From an uncultured Flavihumibacter sp. (GTDB lineage: Bacteria; Bacteroidota; Bacteroidia; Chitinophagales; Chitinophagaceae): a stretch of 64,000 nt of DNA. The notes beneath the pieces are model-generated. The model saw only the letters and a program-made list of their open reading frames with translations. It searched no databases and was not told the DNA's origin. The stretch is taken from contig CABHOY010000026.1 in assembly GCA_902168105.1 (NCBI GenBank), positions 62,001 to 126,000 of the forward strand, in the 5' to 3' direction. Shown in pieces: positions 1 through 7,351 of this stretch. Positions within the stretch are counted from its first letter, which is position 1. Each line of letters opens with the position of its first letter. The position numbers and the translations under genes were made by a program.

Positions 1-203
1 ATCATTACCAGGTCGCCAGTATTGAGGGGCATCTTTTTCCCATTAATAAGGTGAGTGCCGCTGCCATGCTCAATCCAGAATATTTCAGCGTAGTCGTGAT
101 TATGCAGGGAAATATCGTCCCGCGAGAAGATCTTCACCCGTGCAAGGTGGAATATCTCGCCCGCGCTAGTAAAGTGGCGTAGTAAAAACTTAGTAACTTT
201 CAT
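1..203 (-). CDS. AraC-type cupin/sensor domain protein, N-terminal part (cut by window edge)
   Basis: The frame starts at the ATG whose first base is 203 and runs off the left edge, so only about 67 N-terminal residues are visible. They read like the cupin arm of AraC-family regulators: an ...HNHDYAEIFWIEHGSG... stretch followed by HLINGKKMPLNTGDLVMI, the usual beta-strand, glycine and acidic pattern of a small-ligand jelly roll. The DNA-binding half, if present, lies outside the window. It sits about 80 bp downstream of another AraC-family gene on the same strand. A stand-alone cupin cannot be excluded. Confidence 0.6.
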   Translation of the reverse strand, partial: MKVTKFLLRHFTSAGEIFHLARVKIFSRDDISLHNHDYAEIFWIEHGSGTHLINGKKMPLNTGDLVM

Positions 204-282
204 AACTGTCCCCGACTGGCTTAAAGTTAGCATTTTTTTATGCAGATGTGCCTGGCGGAGAAGAAGTCTGACGGAATAGTAT

Positions 283-1077
283 TTAAATGAGGGATGGGGC
301 TACCCCATAAGTCTTTTTAAAGGCAAAAGAGAAGTGGGAGAGATCTTCAAATCCTACTTCCAGGTATACGTCTGACGGCTTTTTCTTTTTTTCCTTGATC
401 TGGAAATAAGCTTCCTGTAATCTTTTCTGTTGTAACCAGCGACTGGGGGACGCGTGGAAGATCTTCTCAAAATCCCGCTTGAATGTGGCAAGGCTTCTAC
501 CCGTTAAATAAGCAAACCGCCTGAGGTCCACATTGAACCTGTAATGCCTGTTCATGAATTCTTCAAGATTAATTTTCCCTGGCTCACTAAAGTCGAACAG
601 CAAATTTTTAACATCGGGCATATGATGGAGCAGAAGTAATAGTGCCTCCCGTTGTTTCAGTACAGCCAATTCATTGTTGATCTGTAAATGATGATAAGGG
701 GCCAGCGATTCAAAATAGGTCTTAAACAGGTCTTCCGCGGGAAATTGCATAAAAGGGGGACCCAGGTAAGGACCGGAGGCCTTGGTGCCATTTCCGGCAC
801 TATAATCGCGCAGGAATGACTGTTCAAGGAAGATGCTGAACGACTTCATTTCGCCACCGGGCCCCGGATATTTCATAACCCTGGCAAGCAGGTTCTTTTT
901 GATGAAGAGTGTCTGGCCTGGCATCAGCTCATGCCGCCCGTCAGCTGTGTAAAATACCATGCTGCCTGCCATTACATGGGTCAGCACATGTTCGGGTACA
1001 CATTGTTCGGACTCATTGTGCCGGCTGGTATAACAGGAATACAGGAAATTCGATATGACCGGTTCCGGATTGACCAT
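283..1077 (-). CDS. AraC-family transcriptional regulator
   Basis: 264-residue protein. The N-terminal half (about 1-150) is a ligand-sensing region of the AraC_N type, with a DGRHELMPGQTLFI strand pattern. The C-terminal about 100 residues form the double helix-turn-helix of the AraC family: LRRFAYLTGRSLATFKRDF is the first HTH, and the signature DLSHFSFAFKKTYGVAPS closes the second. It is probably a DNA-binding regulator responding to a small molecule. Nothing in the sequence identifies the effector. It is transcribed away from the GH130 gene, with about 210 bp between them, so it could control either that gene or the truncated cupin gene downstream. The family call is secure and the target is unknown. 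Confidence 0.85.
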   Translation of the reverse strand: MVNPEPVISNFLYSCYTSRHNESEQCVPEHVLTHVMAGSMVFYTADGRHELMPGQTLFIKKNLLARVMKYPGPGGEMKSFSIFLEQSFLRDYSAGNGTKASGPYLGPPFMQFPAEDLFKTYFESLAPYHHLQINNELAVLKQREALLLLLHHMPDVKNLLFDFSEPGKINLEEFMNRHYRFNVDLRRFAYLTGRSLATFKRDFEKIFHASPSRWLQQKRLQEAYFQIKEKKKKPSDVYLEVGFEDLSHFSFAFKKTYGVAPSLI

Positions 1078-1294
1078 GGCTATCAGCTTTTTAGTAAAGG
1101 TACACCTTCCATGTATAGCTTGCTTTGTTCATTGGCTCAAATATTGTTTGCTAAAAAGCTCAAGGAGCAGATGTCAACTTACTTAGCTACACGAATCGAA
1201 CGGTAACGCTGCTACGTGATGGTATAATACATTAACGCTAAAAAAGTTATCTTTATAAGTATATATCTTTTTTTAACCCACTAGATTGTTACGT

Positions 1295-2752
1295 ATGTTA
1301 TCAATGACGAGAAAAAACATCAGGATCACGCCGGATTTTAAAAGAGTAATCCCCCGCTTTTTTAATTCAGGAAATGAACGTTCTCTCCAGATCATTAACA
1401 AGGTTGTGGATATGCCGGAAGATGTTGTGTGTAATGTGCTCGGCGGCGTATTGAGAGAATTTTCGTGCAGGTACAAGGATATCAATATCGTCTTTGAGAA
1501 CCATTATGGCAGGATCAGTCATCTTGTGCCTCCGGGAATGACAGTGACCAGGGAAAGGCAACATTTGCTAGGCGCATATTTTACGATGGAGTATTCCCTC
1601 GAAGCGGCCGCTCTCTTCAATCCCTCTGTGGTGGAAGCACCCGACCAGGGGGGCATGAAACCGGGCGAAAAAAGAGTGATCGTAAGTTTCAGGGCTACCG
1701 GCGAAAGTCATATTTCTTCCATAGAGTTCAGGGAGGGCGTCCTGGACAAAGATTGTAACATTCATCTCGATCCGCCGGCGCGGTTCCTGACAGAGGGTAA
1801 GCTAACTAATGAGAAGCGGAACGACAAGGAACACTTTGCCCAGCAGTTAACTCAGCTACGTTTGCCAGAAGATCTGCATGTGGGTATTTTACATCAGCTG
1901 ACCGACGAGTTTACATATTCCGAAATAGATATCGTTTTGCGCTCGCTGTTGCGGGCGGTTAAAGATCCCTCAGATCAGCAGAATATGAAACAACATGTGC
2001 TTGAATTGGTAGATGCTAATTATGAACTGCATTTTCCTGACCATACAGGACTGTCGGAACGTGTTATCTTTCCAGTGACTTACACCGAGAAGAATGGTAT
2101 TGAAGACGCCCGTTTCGTTAAGTTTACGGAAGAGGAAGGTTCCTGTACGTACTACGCTACTTATACTGCTTATGATGGATCATTTATTCTGCCGAAGCTG
2201 ATCCGGACCTGCGATTTCCAACACTTTGAGGTCTCGCCGTTATATGGGAAAGGCGCTGTGAATAAGAACCTGGCGCTTTTCCCGAAGAAGATCAACGGAA
2301 AGTATGCTATGTTATCCCGCATTGATGGTGTAAACAATTACATCATGTTCTCTGACGATCTTTACGAATGGGAGGAGCCTATCTTATTGCAAAAACCGAA
2401 ATATCCCTGGGAGTTTGTACAGATAGGTAATGCAGGCTCTCCGCTGCTGACAGAAAAGGGATGGCTGATCATCTCTCACGGAGTAGGTCCCATGCGCAAA
2501 TATTGCCTGGGCGCTACGCTTTTCGACCTGGAAGATCCTACGAAGGAACTGGGGAGACTGCAATATCCGCTGTTGATGCCCAAAGAAGATGAGCGGGATG
2601 GGTATGTGCCTAATGTTGTTTATTCCTGTGGCGCAATGATCCATGAAGGGCAGGTCTTTATTCCTTATGCGGTATCGGACTATGCATCCTCATTTGCCAG
2701 TGTACCGCTGGATAAATTACTAAAAGCATTACTTAAGGATAGTCAGCTTTGA
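1295..2752 (+). CDS. Glycoside hydrolase family 130 protein (mannoside phosphorylase/hydrolase type)
   Basis: About 485 residues. A five-bladed beta-propeller of GH130 type occupies roughly residues 150-480, after an N-terminal extension of about 150 residues. Family hallmarks are visible: GNAGSPLLTEKGWLIISHGV, the ALFDLEDP motif, RLQYPLLMP, and VPNVVYSCGAMIHEGQVFIP near the C terminus. GH130 enzymes phosphorolyse or hydrolyse beta-mannosides; the linkage cannot be read here. No signal peptide is seen, so it should act in the cytoplasm. I chose the ATG at 1295; a TTG at 1286 and an ATG at 1304 are alternatives. It converges on a block of glycosyltransferase-like genes and its stop codon overlaps theirs, suggesting one glycan made and recycled by this cluster (inference). 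Confidence 0.8.
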   Translation: MLSMTRKNIRITPDFKRVIPRFFNSGNERSLQIINKVVDMPEDVVCNVLGGVLREFSCRYKDINIVFENHYGRISHLVPPGMTVTRERQHLLGAYFTMEYSLEAAALFNPSVVEAPDQGGMKPGEKRVIVSFRATGESHISSIEFREGVLDKDCNIHLDPPARFLTEGKLTNEKRNDKEHFAQQLTQLRLPEDLHVGILHQLTDEFTYSEIDIVLRSLLRAVKDPSDQQNMKQHVLELVDANYELHFPDHTGLSERVIFPVTYTEKNGIEDARFVKFTEEEGSCTYYATYTAYDGSFILPKLIRTCDFQHFEVSPLYGKGAVNKNLALFPKKINGKYAMLSRIDGVNNYIMFSDDLYEWEEPILLQKPKYPWEFVQIGNAGSPLLTEKGWLIISHGVGPMRKYCLGATLFDLEDPTKELGRLQYPLLMPKEDERDGYVPNVVYSCGAMIHEGQVFIPYAVSDYASSFASVPLDKLLKALLKDSQL

Positions 2753-2768
2753 GCGACTATCCTTTTAT
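2735..2768. terminator. Bidirectional hairpin terminator spanning two stop codons
   Basis: An AAGGATAGTC arm (2735-2744) pairs perfectly with GACTATCCTT (2755-2764) around a 10-nt loop, followed by a short T-rich run on the plus strand. The stop codons of the converging GH130 and GT4 genes both lie inside or beside this hairpin, so it should end transcription from both sides. Confidence 0.65.
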
Positions 2769-3753
2769 ATACTTCAATATAGTGCAGCACCATCTGCTCC
2801 TGGCTGAAATTGGCCATTGAATGGCGGCGGCAGTCATACCGGTTGATGTACTTTACATGCCGGGCTGCTGTTACAGCTTCATCTGCATTGTTTACCAGGA
2901 ATCCAGTCTTTTTATCGTGGATCAGTTCTTTCATCGCACCCCTGTTAAATGCAATGACAGGTGTGCCGCACATCATCGCTTCAGCTATACTTAATCCAAA
3001 CGGCTCGTCGAACAGAACTGGGTGCAGTAACGCTTCGGCGTTGCCCAGGAGTCGGCCACGATCAGCAGGGCCAACATTCCCTTTATAGATAATGGAAGAA
3101 TTATTAATATAAGGTTCTATTTTTTCCGTAAAGTAACGTTGATCCTGTATTAATCCGCATATCACCAGTTGCATGTTCAGCTTTTTTGCGATCTGTATGG
3201 CCAGGTGTGTGCCTTTCTCTGGGTGTATCCTGCCAAAGCTTAACAAGTATTCTCCAGGCATTTCTTCAAAAGGGAAAAGAGACTCGTCAATGCCATTATA
3301 TACCGTATCCAGGTACAATAACTCCGGGTGGCGATCACTGTTGCTGATCGAGACATAATTGCTGGTATCATTGTATTTCTTATATACAGGTACAATATCA
3401 GGAGAAGAAAAACCGTGAATTGTCGTCAGCATGGGAGTAGGAATCAGCCTGGAATAGGTGAGGGGCAGGAAGTCATAATGATTATGTATAAGATCAAACT
3501 CCTCTGCCCTCTCCATTAAGGCTGAAATATGAAGGCATTCCCATACCTTAAAGTCGGCAGGCTTTTCCCCAAGAGGATGAGTGCGCACAGAAGATAACTT
3601 CGCATGGGTAATAGAATCGCCGGTGGCGAAAAGTGTCACATCGATACCTTTCTTTACGAGACCTTCGGTAAGGACGGACGTGACTTGTTCCCATGGTCCA
3701 TAATGACGTGGAGGAGTACGCCAGACGATAGGGGAAAGAACAGCTATTTTCAT
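2743..3753 (-). CDS. Glycosyltransferase family 4 (GT-B fold)
   Basis: 336 residues, a complete GT4-type retaining glycosyltransferase of the cytoplasm or inner membrane face. The N-terminal Rossmann half begins MKIAVLSPIVWRTPPRHYGPWE, a start typical of Bacteroidota and cyanobacterial GT4 proteins. The C-terminal nucleotide-sugar half carries FGRIHPEKGTHLAIQIAKKL and the EX7E element in DEPFGLSIAEAMMCGTPVIA. Donor and acceptor are not evident. Its start codon abuts the stop of the preceding gene, so the three reverse-strand genes from 6079 down to 2743 form one operon. Confidence 0.88.
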   Translation of the reverse strand: MKIAVLSPIVWRTPPRHYGPWEQVTSVLTEGLVKKGIDVTLFATGDSITHAKLSSVRTHPLGEKPADFKVWECLHISALMERAEEFDLIHNHYDFLPLTYSRLIPTPMLTTIHGFSSPDIVPVYKKYNDTSNYVSISNSDRHPELLYLDTVYNGIDESLFPFEEMPGEYLLSFGRIHPEKGTHLAIQIAKKLNMQLVICGLIQDQRYFTEKIEPYINNSSIIYKGNVGPADRGRLLGNAEALLHPVLFDEPFGLSIAEAMMCGTPVIAFNRGAMKELIHDKKTGFLVNNADEAVTAARHVKYINRYDCRRHSMANFSQEQMVLHYIEVYKRIVAQS

Positions 3754-4848
3754 TTATTTATCTAACATTTCAGAAACGGAAAAATATGATATCCAGAAAG
3801 CGATAGTACTTTCTGCTCCCTGGTTTTCATTTACCCTGTCAGGCTGTAGGCCATCGGCACAGCCGCCGGTATCCTGATCATACAGTGTTAACTGAAGCGC
3901 ATTTTCACCCATGAACCACTGCCAGGAGCGTACTCCTTTCGTGAGGAACTTTTTATTACCTGTAATATGGAAGGCCTGTTGATAGAACAACACCATGGAC
4001 ATGGCATCCAGGGGCTGCTGGTCGAACATCGCCGTGCTGCCGCCTTTACTGCTCCAGCCATCATTACCCACAGGATACAGTACCCCCTCACGGAACACTT
4101 TTGTTTCGAGAAAGCTGACGGCTTCCAGTGCTGTATGCAGGTATTCATCCTGCCGGGTGATCTCATATGCATGCAGCAGCGCCAGGGGTATCATAGCGTT
4201 GTCATATGTCAACACTTCCTCAAACCAGTTCCAGTCCTCATCTGAATACCGATGGTATTCACGTACCAGTTTACCTGCCAGCTGTTCAATCCTGTCCAGC
4301 TGATCATCGTGAGAATTACTTGATCCGGTGAATATACACAGTCCGATCAGACTATTGGCTATCCCCCGGAGAGATATCAGGTTATCCATATGCGGGGCGG
4401 CCTTCAGAAATATCTCTTCCGCCGTTCTTACAGTAGGCAAGGACGGGCCATAAGCTATCAGGTAACCCAACGCCATCAATGTTCTGCCGTAAGCATCTTC
4501 TGAGCCGCCATCTACCACGATCTGCTTGGTGTAATGCATGAAGTTGTGAAAATAGCCATCCTCCATTTGCATATAATGGATAAAGCTCAAGTACACCGAC
4601 ATTAATTTCAGTGCCTCGGGGTATCTGCCCTGTTTCCATGCCAGTACGGACAGCAACAAGGCCCGGGAATTGTCGTCTGTACAATAACCTTCTTTCCTGT
4701 TGGGTATGTTGCGCAAAGCATGTTGTATAATACCGGTGCTGTCTGTCAGATTCAGTATGTGATCCGGGTTAAATGAGGGCAACGAGATCTTGCCATGTAT
4801 AACCTCTTTTTTTTGAATTGTCTTCGTTGTCTGTAAATGCGGGTGCAT
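3754..4848 (-). CDS. Alpha/alpha-barrel glycan-active protein of unknown activity
   Basis: 364 residues from the ATG at 4848; an upstream TTG at 4869 would add seven. The sequence is helical throughout, with repeated pairs such as DDNSRALLLSVLAWKQG, AYGRTLMALGYLIAYG, LTYDNAMIPLALLHAYE and DQQPLDAMSMVLFYQQAF. This is the pattern of an (alpha/alpha)6 toroid as in several glycosidases, and the aromatic/acidic residues in the loops fit sugar binding. It lacks a signal peptide. Similar domains occur beside, or fused to, GT4 enzymes. Located between two GT4 genes, it probably trims or assists synthesis of the same saccharide (inference). I cannot assign a GH family. Confidence 0.6.
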   Translation of the reverse strand: MHPHLQTTKTIQKKEVIHGKISLPSFNPDHILNLTDSTGIIQHALRNIPNRKEGYCTDDNSRALLLSVLAWKQGRYPEALKLMSVYLSFIHYMQMEDGYFHNFMHYTKQIVVDGGSEDAYGRTLMALGYLIAYGPSLPTVRTAEEIFLKAAPHMDNLISLRGIANSLIGLCIFTGSSNSHDDQLDRIEQLAGKLVREYHRYSDEDWNWFEEVLTYDNAMIPLALLHAYEITRQDEYLHTALEAVSFLETKVFREGVLYPVGNDGWSSKGGSTAMFDQQPLDAMSMVLFYQQAFHITGNKKFLTKGVRSWQWFMGENALQLTLYDQDTGGCADGLQPDRVNENQGAESTIAFWISYFSVSEMLDK

Positions 4849-4882
4849 ATTTTTCTTTTTAGTGAGCAATAGGCAATGCTAT

Positions 4883-6079
4883 CTACAGTGCTACAATATT
4901 ATTGTATGTAGGCGACTGTTTTTTCATCAGTTCATAGAATAGCATTGCATGTTTACGGGCCACAGTGCCCCAGAGGGTATTCCTTGTCCTAATAAATGCT
5001 TTTTTACCCATTTCCTGTCTAACGGCATCATTCCGCAAGAGATAGATAGCATTATTAGCAAGAGCATCTTCATCTCCTGCCTCGATGATAATACCGGTAT
5101 CTTCGTCCAGCATCTCGTTGGCCAATACAAATGAATTTGAGATGACAGCACAACCAGCGCTCATGGCATACATAAACGTACCACTCATTGCCTGGTTCGG
5201 ATCTTTGGAAGTAAAGAGGTAAATATCAGTAAGGGACAGATAGTTCAGCAACTGTTCTGTCGGAATGAACTCGTTGACAAGTTTTACATTCTTAGTAAGA
5301 TTATTTTCTTCGATCAATCTCTGCAGACTTTCACGGTAAGTTTCTCCTTCTGTTTCAACTAAGTTGGGGTGAGTATTCCCCAGTATGACGTAAATCGCAT
5401 CCGGAAATTCCGCAGCGATCTTCGCCATCGCTTTAATACCCAATTCAATTCCTTTGTTAGGACTAAGCAATCCGAAGGTGGTCAAGATCTTTCTTTGTTG
5501 CAGATTGTACTTGTTTTTCAACTCCGCCTTATTTGAAGTGGCGATGGCGTGGGTGCCATGAGGAATGATCACAAGTTTATTCTGCTCAATGCCATAATCT
5601 TCTACCAACAGTCTGTGTGAATGACGTGTCATTATCATTACTTTGTCAGCAAGCAGGCAGATACTTCTTACCAGCTTCAACCTTTGGTCGTCCGGAGTCG
5701 GCAGCACTGTATGGAAACGGATAATAAAAGGTTTAGTTAACAGGGAAAGAAAGGCCAATATGTATTCTCCCATATTTCCTCCAAAGAGCCCAAATTCGTG
5801 CTCTATACAAACGATTTTAATGGCCGGGTTCTGATTGATGGCCTCTGCGCCTGCTATACAGGAATTTAGCCGGCAACCATCCATAACCATCGTTACGGGG
5901 GCGTTATATTGATCTGTATTGGCTCTTTTGTCGAGGGCACAGATACTGATATCAAACTCGTGCGTTAACAGACGGGTCAGTTCGTTAGTAAGATCGGCGG
6001 TAAATGTGGCAATCCCACATTTACGGGGAGGGTAAGTACCCACAAAGAGAATCTCTGGCTTCATGTCAAATGTATCCAT
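4883..6079 (-). CDS. Glycosyltransferase family 4 (first gene of the glycan operon)
   Basis: About 398 residues from the ATG at 6079; ATG 6064 and TTG 6106 are alternatives. GT-B fold: the N-terminal half starts ILFVGTYPPRKCGIATFTADL, and the C-terminal half has LTTFGLLSPNKGIELGIKAM and DPNQAMSGTFMYAMSAGCAV. In that last element the first glutamate of the usual EX7E motif is replaced by glutamine, so either the catalytic contact is altered or the motif alignment is shifted. It probably transfers a sugar onto the product later handled by the two downstream genes. No membrane segments are seen. Confidence 0.83.
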   Translation of the reverse strand: MDTFDMKPEILFVGTYPPRKCGIATFTADLTNELTRLLTHEFDISICALDKRANTDQYNAPVTMVMDGCRLNSCIAGAEAINQNPAIKIVCIEHEFGLFGGNMGEYILAFLSLLTKPFIIRFHTVLPTPDDQRLKLVRSICLLADKVMIMTRHSHRLLVEDYGIEQNKLVIIPHGTHAIATSNKAELKNKYNLQQRKILTTFGLLSPNKGIELGIKAMAKIAAEFPDAIYVILGNTHPNLVETEGETYRESLQRLIEENNLTKNVKLVNEFIPTEQLLNYLSLTDIYLFTSKDPNQAMSGTFMYAMSAGCAVISNSFVLANEMLDEDTGIIIEAGDEDALANNAIYLLRNDAVRQEMGKKAFIRTRNTLWGTVARKHAMLFYELMKKQSPTYNNIVAL

Positions 6080-6303
6080 ATCAAAGTTTTTAACGAGTAG
6101 TGGCAAATAGAACCGAAAGAAAATTAAACGGTGCAGGAATAAACAGGGCTGGGGTCAAAGCTGTTTAATGTCTTAATATGTGTTCCTGCATATAGAATTG
6201 CAAAAAGTGAACCAGTTGAACTGGCACGGCGGAGGTAAAGGTATGCAATGCAAATGCAGGATATCCAGATATTTTCCCTATTTTTCTTCAAAAAAATAAC
6301 CCT

Positions 6304-6723
6304 ATGTCAAAACAAACCAGACGAGCGTTCCTTTCTGCAGCAGGTAAAACGGCTGCAGTGGCAGGTGTAGCTACATTGACAGGCAGTACAGCCATGGCGA
6401 CACCACCAGCTGAAAAAGTTTTTGTGCACCATGTATATTTTTGGCTGAATAATCCGGAGAGCCAGGAAGACAAGGCCAAACTCATTGCCGGACTACAAAA
6501 GCTCGCAAAAGGAGCTAAAACTATCAAACAGCACCATATTGGCACACCTTCCACAACCAACCGTGACGTAATTGAACGCTCTTACCAGGTATCCTGGTTG
6601 CTGTTCTTTAAAAACAAGGCTGAACAGGATGTCTATCAAACAGACCCCGCTCACCTGAAGTTTATAGAAGAATGTTCTTCCGTATGGAAAAAGGTGATCG
6701 TATACGACTCCGAAGATATTTGA
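6304..6723 (+). CDS. Tat-exported Dabb-domain protein
   Basis: 139 residues. A twin-arginine signal is clear (SKQTRRAFLSAAGKTAAVAG, ending near TAMATPPA at about residue 32). The rest is a stress-responsive alpha/beta-barrel (Dabb) domain: FVHHVYFWLNNPESQEDKAK at the start, the strand SYQVSWLLFFKNKAEQDVYQ, and the typical DPAHLKFIEE ending. Dabb proteins form dimeric ferredoxin-like barrels; few have known functions. Export after folding suggests a periplasmic role. It is monocistronic as far as can be seen. Confidence 0.8.
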   Translation: MSKQTRRAFLSAAGKTAAVAGVATLTGSTAMATPPAEKVFVHHVYFWLNNPESQEDKAKLIAGLQKLAKGAKTIKQHHIGTPSTTNRDVIERSYQVSWLLFFKNKAEQDVYQTDPAHLKFIEECSSVWKKVIVYDSEDI

Positions 6724-6848
6724 TGATACTTTGTATATTTGGATCAGCATGTCAGTCGTGCCGAGGGCGCGACTGACATTAGCAAGGATCTGTTATTATA
6801 GTCAGAGACCAATGCCAGCCGGATCGTCATTCATTAAAGTGATATTTT

Positions 6849-7250
6849 ATGCTGAAACAACTCATTGGACTGCTCTTTCCCCAAAAGTTGCAAGACCCCA
6901 ACGCCGGATTGAAATCAACCGGGAACAGGATCACAGTGAACGCAGAAAAGTTTACCATTTTTACTTCCAATTATTACGAGGAGCCGGCCAATACCGACGA
7001 CCTGGATGTCAGGATGCTGGATGGTTTCGCTGATCATTATTCAGACGAGGTCCGGGAACGGGAAATATGTTACCTGTCCTGTGCCTATCAACCGGACAAT
7101 AGCACACGTATTGAGTTGCTCAGTCCTTACATTTACAAAGACAGGGTCACTGTTTATTTCCTGCTGGAAAAACATAAACAGATCTCCATCTATCTGAATC
7201 CTACCGACAACAGGGAATACTACTTTGATCTGGATTTTATGAACGCATAA
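6849..7250 (+). CDS. Hypothetical protein
   Basis: 133 residues, not recognised. Apart from a short hydrophobic N-terminal stretch (MLKQLIGLLF) it is soluble and strand-rich, with several acidic surface segments (EEPANTDDLDVRMLDGF, DEVREREICYL). It has no signal peptidase site and no cysteine motif. The gene is followed by a strong terminator shared with the converging receptor gene, so it is probably transcribed alone or with the Dabb gene 125 bp upstream. Confidence 0.6.
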   Translation: MLKQLIGLLFPQKLQDPNAGLKSTGNRITVNAEKFTIFTSNYYEEPANTDDLDVRMLDGFADHYSDEVREREICYLSCAYQPDNSTRIELLSPYIYKDRVTVYFLLEKHKQISIYLNPTDNREYYFDLDFMNA

Positions 7251-7294
7251 TAACCGGACCATCTGTTCCCGAAAAATATATTAGTTATAAAAAC

Positions 7295-7329
7295 AAAAAA
7301 CGAATGGCTGTCTGACCATTCGTTTTTTT
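7295..7329. terminator. Bidirectional intrinsic terminator
   Basis: A 13-bp perfect stem, AAAAAACGAATGG (7295-7307) with CCATTCGTTTTTT (7316-7328), and an 8-nt loop. Flanking A and T runs give a U tract in either direction. It lies between the orphan ending at 7250 and the receptor ending at 7352 on the other strand. Confidence 0.85.
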
Positions 7330-7351
7330 GTTTTGCGAGTTGTTCGCTATG

